Shown here piece after piece: positions 6,477-14,077 of a DNA stretch of 14,096 nt. The stretch is from contig CAYNLG010000091.1 in assembly GCA_964397995.1 (NCBI GenBank), positions 1-14,096 of the forward strand, written 5' to 3'. Position numbers and translations under genes: made by a program. Source of the stretch: CAYNLG01 sp964397995 (GTDB lineage: Bacteria; Planctomycetota; Phycisphaerae; FEN-1346). Position 1 is the first letter of the stretch. Every line of letters begins with the position of its first letter. The notes beneath the pieces are model-generated. The model saw nothing but the letters and a program-made list of their open reading frames with translations, had not been told where the DNA came from and ran no database searches.

Positions 6477-9400
6477 ATGACGACGCACGACGACGCGCAG
6501 GACGCGCCGGCCGGTTGGCGTGGCGCCGAGGGCTTGGCGCGGATTCAGACCGACTTCCGGCGCCTCTTCGACGCGGTCCGCGATGAGCTTGTGATCGTCC
6601 GGACGGCCGACGCCGCCATCGTCGACGCCAACCCGGCCGGCGTGACCGGCTTCCACCGGCCGCGCGAGGTCCTTCTCGGCACGAGCCTCTTCGACATGGT
6701 CGAACCGCCGGACCGGGCGGCCCTGGAGGCCCTGCGCGACGAGTTGGTCGAGACCGGCCGCATCGACGCCGGCGTCGAGGTCACCTACCTCCACCCGGAG
6801 GCCGGCCCCACGCCCGTGCGTCTCCAGATCACCGGGGCGGTTTTGGCCGGCGGCAACCACGCCGCGGTGCTGATCCGAGACGTGACGGACTCCGAAGATG
6901 CGCGCCAGCGGCTTCGCGAGTCCGAGGCCCGATACCGCAGCTTGATCGAGGCCGCCAACGACCCGATCTTCCAGTTCACCCCCGAGGGGCACGTGGTCTC
7001 GCTCAATCCGGCGGCGGCTCGGGCGGTCGGGCACACCCCGGAGTCGGCGCGTGGCAAGCACATGCGGGACCTGTTCCCGGACGAGGTGGCGGCCAAGCAA
7101 CTCCAGGCCATCCAGGAGGTGGCGGCCACGGGGCGGCCGATGCTGAACCAGGTCTCCCCCGTGCCCGTGCGGGATGGCGTCCGGTGGTTTCACACGAGCC
7201 TGGTGCCGGTGCGCGGTCAGACGGGGCAGGTCACGTCGGTCGTCGGCATCTCGCGGGACATCACGGCCCAGCGGCAGGCCGAAGAGGCGCTGCGGCGGGC
7301 CGCCGAAGAGAAGGCGCTCGTCCTGAGCAGCGTTTCGGAACTGGTGCTCTATCATGCCCCGGACCTGCGCGTGCTATGGGCGAACCGGGCCGCCGCGGAG
7401 TCGGTCGGCATGGAGACCACGGACCTCGTTGGCCGCATGTGCTACGAGGTCTGGCACGGCCGAGACACGGTATGTCCGAACTGCCCCGTCCAGGCGGCCC
7501 TCGCGACAGGCGAACCGAAGAAAGGGGAGGTTACGAGCCCCGGCGGCCGCATCTGGGAGATCCACGGCTCCCCGGTACGCGACCCCGAGGGAAAGGTGGT
7601 CGGCGCGGTCGAGGTCACGATCGACATCACGGAGCGCCGTCGCACCGAGGACGCGCTCCGCCAGAGCGAGGCCCGATACCGGAGCCTCTTTGAGAACAGT
7701 CCGGTGTCGCTCTGGCTGGAAGACCTGTCAGGTGTCCAGGCCCTCCTCGACGATTTGCAGGCAAAGGGCGTGCAGGACCTGGTCGCCTGGTTTGAGGATC
7801 ACCCGGAGGACGCCCGCCGCTGTGCCGCCGCCGTCCGCGTCCTGGATGTCAACCAAGCCACCATCGACCTGTACGAGGCCGAGAGCGCCGACGACCTGCT
7901 TGGGAACCTGGAGCAGATTCTGCCCTTCGAGGCATTCCCGGCCACCATCAAGGCGCATCTGGAACTGCAGGCCGGAAGAACCCCTTCCTTCGAAGCGGTC
8001 AACCGGGCTTTGACAGGAAAGCAACTGGACGTGTCGCTGCGGTTCGCCGCCGTACCGGGGGGCCGCGAAGCCTTGGGCCATGTCCTGATCTCTGTCATCG
8101 ACGTGACGGAGCGGAACCGGGTGCTGGCCGAACTTCGGGCCGGTGAAGAGCGCTACCGGGCGGTCGTCCAGGACCAGACGGAATGGATCGGGCGGTTCAC
8201 GCCTGACGGGCGCATCACGTTCGTCAACGAGGCCGTGTGCCGCGACTTCGGTGTCCGGCCCGAAGCCTTCCAGGGCACATCGTTCCTGGACCACGTGCAC
8301 CCCGACGACGTGGCGCCCATCCGGAAGGCCATCGCGTCGCTGACCCCCGACCATCCCGTCGTCGAACTTGAGAACCGCGCGCGCACGCCCGACGGCGACG
8401 GATACCGCTGGGTCCGCTGGATCAACCGGGGCATCTTCGGCGAGGCGGGCCGCCTGGTGGAGGTCCAGGCCGTCGGCCGCGACATCACCAAGCGCCGGAT
8501 GGCCGAAGAGGCGCTCCGGGCCTCCGAAGCCAACTACCGCAGCCTGTTTGAGCAGAGCGCCGACGGCGTGGTCGTCATCCTCGATGGCCGTGTCGTCCAG
8601 TCCAACCCGGCCTTCGACGCCATCGCCGGCTTGCCCCACGACGAATGCATCGGCAGCGATCCCTATGCCGCTCTCCACCCCGACGACAGGGTCCTGGCCC
8701 TGGAGCGCCGGGCGCTTCTGGAACGCGGCCAGGCCGTCCCCCCGAGCTCGCCGTGGCGGATGATCCGCCGGGACGGGTCGGTGGTGTGGATCGAGGTCCG
8801 GAGCCGGCCCGTCCTGTGGCGCGGTCGGCCGGCCATCCAGGCGCTCGTCCGCGACGTCACGGAGCAACGCATGCTGGAGCAGCGGCTCCTGGAGGCCGAG
8901 AAGATGGAGGCCGTGGGCCAGCTTGCCGGCGGCGTCGCCCACGACTTCAACAATCTCATGACCGGCATCCTGTGCACCGCCGAACTGTTGCGGCGCGGCC
9001 ACGACGACCCCGAAGCCCTTCTCCGCAGCATCGAAACCGACGCCCGCCGCGCCGCCGGCCTGACCAGTCAGCTCCTCGGCTTCGCACGCAAGGGCAAACA
9101 CGAAAACGTCCTCGTGGACCTCGGCGAGACCGCCCGCCGCGTGCTCCGCCTGGCCGAGCACACGCTGCCCGACGCCGTCATCGCCGACCTGGACGTGGCC
9201 GCCGAGACGCCGGTGGTGCGAGGCGACCCGGCCCAAGTGGAACAGGTCGTGCTGAACCTGGTGACGAACGCCGCGGACGCGATGCCGGAAGGCGGGACGA
9301 TCCGGGTCGCCGTCGAGGTCCCGGAGCGAGGCGCCCTGGGCCCCGAGGCGTTTCCCGGGCCCACCGTGCTTCTCCGCGTCACCGACACCGGTACTGGCAT

Positions 9401-10052
9401 CCCCGAGGACCTTCGGGACCGCATCTTCGAGCCCTTCTTCACGACGAAGCCGCGCGGCAAAGGCACGGGGATGGGCCTGGCCATGGTCTACGGAGCCGTC
9501 CAGAACCATGGCGGGTGGGTCGAGGTCGAGAGCGAGGTGGGTCGCGGCAGCACCTTCCGCGTGTTCCTCCCGGCCGCCGGGGCCGCGGGCGAGGACGCGG
9601 AGGACGACGCGGCCGGAGCCCCCGCCGGAGCATTCGGCGCGGAGCGCCGCAAGGACGGGGGTCCGGACGGCGGCGCCACGGTCTTGGTCATCGACGACGA
9701 GCAGGCCATCCGGCGCGGCCTGGAGCGGATGCTGACCGAGGTCGGTTTCGAGGTCGCCACCGCCAGCGACGGCCGCGAAGCCGTCGCGTACCTGGATGCC
9801 GGCGGACACGCCGACCTGGCCCTGGTGGACATGCGGATGCCCGGCATGGACGGCCCGGCGTGTCTCCGGGCACTGCGCGAGCGCCTCCCGGGGCTGCCCG
9901 CCCTCTTCCTGAGCGGCTACGGCTTCGAGGAGGACGACCCGGCGCTGGCCGAGGCCGGGGCCGCGGGCTACCTGCGGAAGCCGTTCCGGTTCAACGAGCT
10001 GGTCGACGCCGTGGTCCGGGTGCTTGCCGGCCGCTCTCCCAGAGAGCATTGA
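6477..10052 (+). CDS. Soluble multi-PAS hybrid histidine kinase with C-terminal receiver
   Basis: An 1191-residue cytoplasmic sensor kinase with no transmembrane segment. Six PAS domains lie at roughly residues 15-130, 148-270, 276-395, 395-545, 554-678 and 681-807. Four begin with variants of SEARYRSL, which points to internal duplication. The third has Cys322 and a CPNCP motif (Cys333, Cys336). The fourth is the long SPVSLWLEDLSGVQ variant known from other hybrid kinases. The HisKA domain has phospho-acceptor His822 in GGVAHDFNNL. The ATPase domain has the N-box (Asn927, NLVTNAADAM), DTGTGIP (Asp970) and FEPFFTTKPRGKGTGMGL. The receiver (about 1066-1187) has acidic Asp1073/1074, phospho-acceptor Asp1118 in LVDMRMPGMDG and Lys1168. 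With no output domain, it presumably passes phosphate to an Hpt or response regulator elsewhere. The start is uncertain: ATG 6477 has a weak AAGG, and GTG 6405 adds 24 non-conserved residues. A role with xylA is only positional inference. Confidence 0.93.
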   Translation: MTTHDDAQDAPAGWRGAEGLARIQTDFRRLFDAVRDELVIVRTADAAIVDANPAGVTGFHRPREVLLGTSLFDMVEPPDRAALEALRDELVETGRIDAGVEVTYLHPEAGPTPVRLQITGAVLAGGNHAAVLIRDVTDSEDARQRLRESEARYRSLIEAANDPIFQFTPEGHVVSLNPAAARAVGHTPESARGKHMRDLFPDEVAAKQLQAIQEVAATGRPMLNQVSPVPVRDGVRWFHTSLVPVRGQTGQVTSVVGISRDITAQRQAEEALRRAAEEKALVLSSVSELVLYHAPDLRVLWANRAAAESVGMETTDLVGRMCYEVWHGRDTVCPNCPVQAALATGEPKKGEVTSPGGRIWEIHGSPVRDPEGKVVGAVEVTIDITERRRTEDALRQSEARYRSLFENSPVSLWLEDLSGVQALLDDLQAKGVQDLVAWFEDHPEDARRCAAAVRVLDVNQATIDLYEAESADDLLGNLEQILPFEAFPATIKAHLELQAGRTPSFEAVNRALTGKQLDVSLRFAAVPGGREALGHVLISVIDVTERNRVLAELRAGEERYRAVVQDQTEWIGRFTPDGRITFVNEAVCRDFGVRPEAFQGTSFLDHVHPDDVAPIRKAIASLTPDHPVVELENRARTPDGDGYRWVRWINRGIFGEAGRLVEVQAVGRDITKRRMAEEALRASEANYRSLFEQSADGVVVILDGRVVQSNPAFDAIAGLPHDECIGSDPYAALHPDDRVLALERRALLERGQAVPPSSPWRMIRRDGSVVWIEVRSRPVLWRGRPAIQALVRDVTEQRMLEQRLLEAEKMEAVGQLAGGVAHDFNNLMTGILCTAELLRRGHDDPEALLRSIETDARRAAGLTSQLLGFARKGKHENVLVDLGETARRVLRLAEHTLPDAVIADLDVAAETPVVRGDPAQVEQVVLNLVTNAADAMPEGGTIRVAVEVPERGALGPEAFPGPTVLLRVTDTGTGIPEDLRDRIFEPFFTTKPRGKGTGMGLAMVYGAVQNHGGWVEVESEVGRGSTFRVFLPAAGAAGEDAEDDAAGAPAGAFGAERRKDGGPDGGATVLVIDDEQAIRRGLERMLTEVGFEVATASDGREAVAYLDAGGHADLALVDMRMPGMDGPACLRALRERLPGLPALFLSGYGFEEDDPALAEAGAAGYLRKPFRFNELVDAVVRVLAGRSPREH

Positions 10053-10076
10053 CACCGCGCCGACGGCGCGTAGAAT
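10049..10076 (+). promoter_or_regulatory. Near-consensus sigma70 promoter of the tRNA-Arg gene
   Basis: A perfect TTGACA (10049-10054) and TAGAAT (10071-10076, 5/6) are separated by 16 bp. The tRNA begins 14 bases after the -10 box, so the precursor leader would be very short. The -35 hexamer contains the TGA stop codon (10050-10052) of the upstream kinase gene. Confidence 0.8.
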
Positions 10077-10089
10077 GGGCGGAACCACA

Positions 10090-10166
<77 letters not shown>

Positions 10167-10176
10167 CGTACGTCAC

Positions 10177-10209
10177 GGCGGGGCGGCGACTTGACGTCGA
10201 CGCCCCGTC
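10177..10209 (+). terminator. Candidate terminator hairpin after tRNA-Arg
   Basis: CGGGGCG (10179-10185) pairs with CGCCCCG (10201-10207). After one G-A mismatch the stem continues as CGAC/GTCG (10187-10190 with 10196-10199) around the loop TTGAC. Outer G-U and G-C pairs extend it. It begins 11 bases after the tRNA CCA end. The following TCTTCGTT is only weakly U-rich, so termination efficiency is uncertain. Confidence 0.5.
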
Positions 10210-10591
10210 TTCGTTGCGCCCCCCTGTCACACACCTCAGCCCGGCGCGGACCTGTCGGGGCCAGTGCGCCGGTTCGACGCGGGATCGGCTTGCGGCGAGC
10301 ATGGCCGTCCAGCGGTGCCTTCAGAGCGACCGGGCGCCGCGCGGCAGGCGACGGCCTCCTTGGCCGGCCACGCTGACCCGCGCCCTCAGATGAGCACGGA
10401 AGTGCCGATGGCGGTACGAGTGCCTTTGCCGGGAAGGCACGGACCGGACCGGGCACTGACGTGTTCAAGGGAGGTGTGGCGCGGCCCGGGCGTCCCCGGA
10501 GGCAGCGGCTTCGAGGTCGGCGGAACGACGTCACTCTCCCTCTCTCTGGGCGGCAAAGCGCCCGGTTGCGTTGCCCCCGCCGGTGCGGCGA
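10210..10591. other. Non-coding stretch, no recognisable feature
   Basis: Open frames of up to about 240 codons cross this region, but none has recognisable domains, a credible ribosome binding site or sequence consistent with a folded protein. They are rich in Arg, Pro, Ala and Gly, as expected of chance frames at this GC content. No direct repeat of the tRNA 3' end was seen that would indicate an integration site. Together with the relic that follows, it may be decayed coding DNA. Confidence 0.5.
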
Positions 10592-10735
10592 AAGCGGCGA
10601 TTCGTCCACGCGATCCGCACCGGCAAGCCGTTGGAGCCGGACCTGGTTCGCGGGGCCGAGATCCAGGCCTGCCTGGACGCCTGCCAGCGGTCCGCCGCCG
10701 CCCTGAAGCCCGAGTCGCCGCGCGCCTGGCAGTAA
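10592..10735 (+). pseudogene. Relic of a Gfo/Idh/MocA oxidoreductase C-terminus
   Basis: One frame reads 47 residues to TAA at 10733-10735, including RRFVHAIRTGKPLEPDLV and RGAEIQACLDACQRSAA. This strongly resembles the last helix region of Gfo/Idh/MocA dehydrogenases, where F-x-x-A-I-R-T-G-x-P precedes the A/G-x-x-V/I-Q-x-x-L-D-A-x-x-x-S-A pattern near the end. Upstream in the same frame the resemblance stops abruptly near 10595 and no credible start codon with a ribosome binding site is apparent. I therefore read it as the surviving 3' end of a deleted or decayed gene. It is not a copy of the intact oxidoreductase at 3757-5088, whose C-terminus has a different pattern. A chance match is possible but unlikely at this length. 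Confidence 0.55.
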
Positions 10736-10850
10736 TGGCCCGCCTGACTGCCGACTGTCCGGGCATGCCCCTGTACCGGCCCCGCCCTCCCTGCGTGGCC
10801 CTCGCTGCGGAGCTTCTCGCTGGGTTCCCCAGGCGCACCGCCCGAGACGG

Positions 10851-10856
10851 TACAAT
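10851..10856 (+). promoter_or_regulatory. Candidate -10 box upstream of the SIMPL-domain gene
   Basis: TACAAT (5/6 to consensus) lies 93 bases before the ATG. No convincing -35 hexamer is found 15-19 bases upstream, so the call is tentative. A transcript from here would carry a perfect 7-bp hairpin, GCCCGGC/GCCGGGC (10869-10875 with 10879-10885, 3-base loop), close to its 5' end. Confidence 0.35.
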
Positions 10857-10949
10857 CGGTGTCGTGCGGCCCGGCGGCGCCGGGCACGGAACAGATCGAC
10901 GCGTCCGGTGTCCAAGACGCCGGATTCCCACGAACCGGGAGGAGCGACT

Positions 10950-11696
10950 ATGTGGCGAGGCATGTGGGCTCTTATGACGCTGGTGATCCTGGCTGCGCCG
11001 TCGGTCGGGGCGGCCATGGGCATGGTGGGAGACGCGCCGCCCCCGCCGACGCTGACCGTCTCGGGCGATGCCGAGGTGCGGGTCGCACCGGACCTCGCGC
11101 AGCTTCGCATGGGCACGACCGTCCAGGCGAAGACGGCGGCCGATGCGCAGCAGCAGGTCTCGAAGGTGATGACCGACGCCATGGCCGCGGTCCGCAAGCT
11201 CGGAATCCCCCGCGAGGACGTCCAGACGGCCCGGGTCCAACTCCAGCCCGTCTACGCCGGGCACAACCTCAAGGGCAAAGACGAGCCGCGCATCGTCGGT
11301 TACCGGGCCAGCAACGTCGTCTCGGCCCGGGTCCTGGACTTGGCGAAGGTCGGCGACGTGATCGACGCGGGCGTCGGCGCCGGGGCGAACGAGGTCCACG
11401 CGATCTCGTTCGAGCTCGAGGACGACACGGCGGCACGCGAGGAGGCCCTGCGCCAGGCCGTCGCCAAGGCGCGGGCCAAGGCCCATGCCATCGCCGAGGC
11501 CCTGGGGGTGACGCTCACCGGCGTCCGGGCGGTCCGCGAGGGCGGCACGGAGGTGCGGCCGTTCGAGCAGGCGAACATGATGCACGCGGTCGCGGGCGGC
11601 AAGGGCGGCACGCCCATCCAGGCCGGCCAGGTCACGGTCGAGGCCTCGGTCACCGTCGAGTACCGCCTCGGCGGGGCCGGCGTCGCGGCCGACTGA
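10950..11696 (+). CDS. Exported SIMPL-domain (DUF541) protein
   Basis: A 248-residue protein with an N-terminal signal peptide (hydrophobic core ALMTLVILAA, likely cleavage near residue 21), so it is periplasmic or envelope-associated. The mature part opens with PTLTVSGDAEVRVAPDLAQL, the hallmark start of the SIMPL family (Brucella BP26/Omp28, E. coli YggE). It continues with AVRKLGIPREDVQTARVQLQPVY and VGYRASNVVSARV. The family's C-terminal block REEALRQAVAKARAKAHAIAEALG follows, ending with VTVEASVTVEYRL. Family members form ring-like assemblies or are linked to oxidative-stress protection, but the biochemical role is poorly defined. The ATG at 10950 has an excellent GGGAGGAG upstream. An in-frame GTG at 10908 would put 14 polar residues before the signal peptide and is disfavoured. 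The downstream TonB receptor is 146 bp away, so cotranscription is uncertain. Confidence 0.9.
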   Translation: MWRGMWALMTLVILAAPSVGAAMGMVGDAPPPPTLTVSGDAEVRVAPDLAQLRMGTTVQAKTAADAQQQVSKVMTDAMAAVRKLGIPREDVQTARVQLQPVYAGHNLKGKDEPRIVGYRASNVVSARVLDLAKVGDVIDAGVGAGANEVHAISFELEDDTAAREEALRQAVAKARAKAHAIAEALGVTLTGVRAVREGGTEVRPFEQANMMHAVAGGKGGTPIQAGQVTVEASVTVEYRLGGAGVAAD

Positions 11697-11842
11697 CAGC
11701 CTGGACGAACAGGCGACAGGCCGGGTGGCGGCGGGGCGGTTACTTTTGGCCGTCACGGCATCCCGGCGGCGCCCGTTATAGAGGGCGTACCGCGGGGGAC
11801 GCGTGATGTTCCTGCGCCCCTTCCACACGGAGCGCCGCTGCC

Positions 11843-13897
11843 ATGCAGACCCTCTGCCGCATCCGCCTCATCCTTCTCGCCAGCACGTTGGTCATGGCCT
11901 TGACCCCGGCCGCGTCGGTGGCCGACGGCGCCGCCTCGACAGCGCCGAATGAGACCGCCCCGGAGGGCGACGACGTCGTCCGTACGGTGCCCGAGGTCCT
12001 CGTCACGGCCGAGCGCCCGCCCGTCGAGCAGGGCGAGCGGTCGAACCTCGCCGCCCTCCCGCCGCGCGACCTCCGGCAGCGTCCGCTGACCGAGTCGCCC
12101 GGCCTGGAGACGGCCACCAGCGTTGTCGGCGAGAACCAGATCGAGTGGCAGGAATCCTACTCCGTCGTCGACGCCCTCCAGTACGTCCCGGGGGCCTGGA
12201 CCGAGGCGCGCGGACGCACGGTCAAGCAGTTCATCTCCGTGCGCGGCCAGACATACCCGTACCCGGAGTACCTCGTGGACGGGGCGTACTTCCGCGAGTT
12301 CCACGAAATGGACTACTTCCTGGAGGCGGCAGCCCTGGAGCGCGTCGAGGTCCTCCGGTCCTCGGCCGTCCTCCTCCACGGGCCGGGCGGCATGAACGGG
12401 ATGATCAACCTGGTGCCGAAGCGCTACACCGGGCCCGAGACGACGCTGACCCAGATCTATGGCAGCGAGAACCTCACACGCACGCAGCTCACCTACGGCA
12501 CCGGCAACGAGCGCACGAGCCTCGGCCTCGGTGTCGGGTTCCGCCACACCGACGGCAACAAGGAGATGAACGCCGAGGAGAACATCGCGAACGTTCACGC
12601 GACGCTCGCCCACGACGTCTCGGACGTCCTGACCCTCTCGGTGACCCACCTGGCCTTCTTCGGCAACCGCGAACTCGAGAAGGCCGAAGGCACCAACGTC
12701 GACCCCCGGTTCCTCACGCGGGAGGACCAGTTCGATCCGATGCGGGCCTACGCCTTCGTGGGCAAGGCCCATTACCACCCGAGCGACACCGCGTGGACCG
12801 AGGTGACCGGCAACTACGGCCTCCGCCGGTTCTTCGGCCACCAGACCAATCAGACGGGCTGGCTGGAGGAAGACGTTGAGTACGGCGCCCGCGTGGTCCA
12901 GGGTGTCCGCCCGTGCGACGCCAACACGCTCCGCGTCGGCACGACCTTCCACCGCTGGCGGACGCCCACCGGCAAACGCTTCTACGTCGGCAACCCCGGC
13001 GACATCCGCACGTGGACGGCCTTCGTCGTCGACGAGCACGACTTCGGCCGCCTCCTCGTCAACACCGGCTACCGCATGACCTGGGAGTACATCAAGCAGT
13101 TCGGCGGTTTCAGCGTCGAGGGCAGCGCCGCCGGCGGCCTTCGCAACGTCATGATCGAGGACGAGCACGCCGAGCCCCTCGGCACGTACACCCTCGGCGG
13201 GGTCTACGACCTCGGCCAGGGCTGGTCCCTGCACGGCAACGTCGCCTGGGGCCAGATCGCCTCCCGTCCCGGCATGTTCACCCTTGCCGGAGACCGCCCC
13301 GACGCCGAGACCCGCTTCAAGTATGACGTCGGCGTCCGGCGGGCCTGGGACGCCTTCGGCGAGGTCGCGGCCACCGTCTTCTACGTCGACCAGCAGAACG
13401 CCCCCCTCGGCCAGAACGCGACCGTCCGCGTCAACGGCGAACGCGTGCAGGTCTTCGCCGCCGGCGACCGCCGCACCGTCGGCGCCGAGCTGGAGGCCCG
13501 GTCGAAACGTTTCGCGTGCGGTACCCAGTTCTTCGTGAACACGACGCTGATGACCGCCCGCCGGGAACAGGGCGGACGCTGGCGGAACGACCAGGAAGTG
13601 CCGAACCTGGTCGTCGGCGCGGGCGTCTCCCAACTCGTCGGACGGGACTGGGAGATCTCGATCTTCACCAAGCGCGTCGGCGACTACGAAAACGAGCGCT
13701 TCACCGCCAACAACGTGCCGGAGCCGCTCGGCGACTTCACCGAGGTCAACGCCAAGGTCACCCGCCTCTTCGGCGACGACCGCCAACACCGGGCGTTCCT
13801 GCTGGTCGAGAACCTCGGCGGACAGCACTACCGGACGGTCCACGGCTGGCCCGACCCGGGCGTCGAGTTCTTCGGCGGCGTCAGCCTCACCTGGTAG
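11843..13897 (+). CDS. TonB-dependent outer-membrane receptor
   Basis: A 684-residue ligand-gated outer-membrane transporter driven by TonB-ExbBD. The signal peptide spans about residues 1-28 (LILLASTLVMALTPAASVADG). A TonB-box-like PEVLVTAE lies at 50-57. The plug domain (about 100-195) shows YSVVDALQYVPGAWTEARG, ISVRGQTYPYPEYLVDG, LERVEVLRSSAVLLHGPGGM and GMINLVPKR, all typical of the plug. The remaining roughly 490 residues are amphipathic beta-strands ending in the aromatic GGVSLTW, the expected C-terminal barrel signal. There is no N-terminal signalling extension, so it is not a FecA-type transducer. The plug style resembles siderophore receptors, but the ligand cannot be determined. GGAG lies 10 bases before the ATG. 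AT-rich TTATAG near 11776 may be a -10 box, without a clear -35. An outer-membrane receptor implies a diderm host. Confidence 0.94.
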   Translation: MQTLCRIRLILLASTLVMALTPAASVADGAASTAPNETAPEGDDVVRTVPEVLVTAERPPVEQGERSNLAALPPRDLRQRPLTESPGLETATSVVGENQIEWQESYSVVDALQYVPGAWTEARGRTVKQFISVRGQTYPYPEYLVDGAYFREFHEMDYFLEAAALERVEVLRSSAVLLHGPGGMNGMINLVPKRYTGPETTLTQIYGSENLTRTQLTYGTGNERTSLGLGVGFRHTDGNKEMNAEENIANVHATLAHDVSDVLTLSVTHLAFFGNRELEKAEGTNVDPRFLTREDQFDPMRAYAFVGKAHYHPSDTAWTEVTGNYGLRRFFGHQTNQTGWLEEDVEYGARVVQGVRPCDANTLRVGTTFHRWRTPTGKRFYVGNPGDIRTWTAFVVDEHDFGRLLVNTGYRMTWEYIKQFGGFSVEGSAAGGLRNVMIEDEHAEPLGTYTLGGVYDLGQGWSLHGNVAWGQIASRPGMFTLAGDRPDAETRFKYDVGVRRAWDAFGEVAATVFYVDQQNAPLGQNATVRVNGERVQVFAAGDRRTVGAELEARSKRFACGTQFFVNTTLMTARREQGGRWRNDQEVPNLVVGAGVSQLVGRDWEISIFTKRVGDYENERFTANNVPEPLGDFTEVNAKVTRLFGDDRQHRAFLLVENLGGQHYRTVHGWPDPGVEFFGGVSLTW

Positions 13898-13924
13898 AGG
13901 TACCCCCGCGGCAAAGGAGACACA

Positions 13925-14056
13925 ATGCGACGCGCCACGATACGTACGGCAGGGTTGGCCGGGCTGCTGACGGTGGCCTGTGTATGGGCCGCCTCGGCCG
14001 GCGCCGGGGGCGGCTGGTGCGGGCCGAACCGGGGGCGGGCGGGGCATTCACTATAG
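13925..14056 (+). CDS. Small exported protein or prematurely stopped gene
   Basis: A 43-residue ORF starting 27 bp after the TonB receptor stop, with a textbook ribosome binding site (AAAGGAG, 5 bases before the ATG). The first 27 or so residues form a clear signal peptide (positive RRATIRT, hydrophobic GLAGLLTVACVWAASAGA). The mature part is only about 16 residues (GGGWCGPNRGRAGHSL), ending at TAG 14054-14056. The strong start, signal peptide and tight spacing argue that translation is real. The tiny mature part, beginning with WCGP, suggests either a small secreted peptide or a longer periplasmic partner of the receptor broken by a frameshift or insertion at the GC-rich to AT-rich junction near 14045. 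The window edge prevents a decision. Confidence 0.5.
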   Translation: MRRATIRTAGLAGLLTVACVWAASAGAGGGWCGPNRGRAGHSL

Positions 14057-14077
14057 TGTCGGTTTGTATCCTATAGT
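14050..14077. repeat. AT-rich 7-bp inverted repeat
   Basis: ACTATAG (14050-14056) and CTATAGT (14071-14077) are perfect reverse complements separated by 14 bases. The first also sits within the 10-bp palindrome CACTATAGTG (14049-14058). Base composition falls sharply compared with the rest of the window. It could be an operator, a mobile-element end or chance. It overlaps the TAG stop of the small exported ORF. Confidence 0.4.

Noticed and set aside
5079..7355. 758-codon minus-strand open frame opposite xylA and the kinase N-terminus
   Set aside because: It is antisense to two well-identified genes in the GC-mirror frame, with no recognisable domain.
10264..10977. 237-codon plus-strand open frame across the gap after the tRNA
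   Set aside because: It has low-complexity Arg/Pro/Gly composition and no domain. It overlaps the SIMPL gene start and runs out of frame through the better-supported oxidoreductase relic.
11753..14047. 764-codon minus-strand open frame opposite the TonB-dependent receptor
   Set aside because: It is an antisense shadow of a receptor with clear signal peptide, plug and C-terminal aromatic residue.
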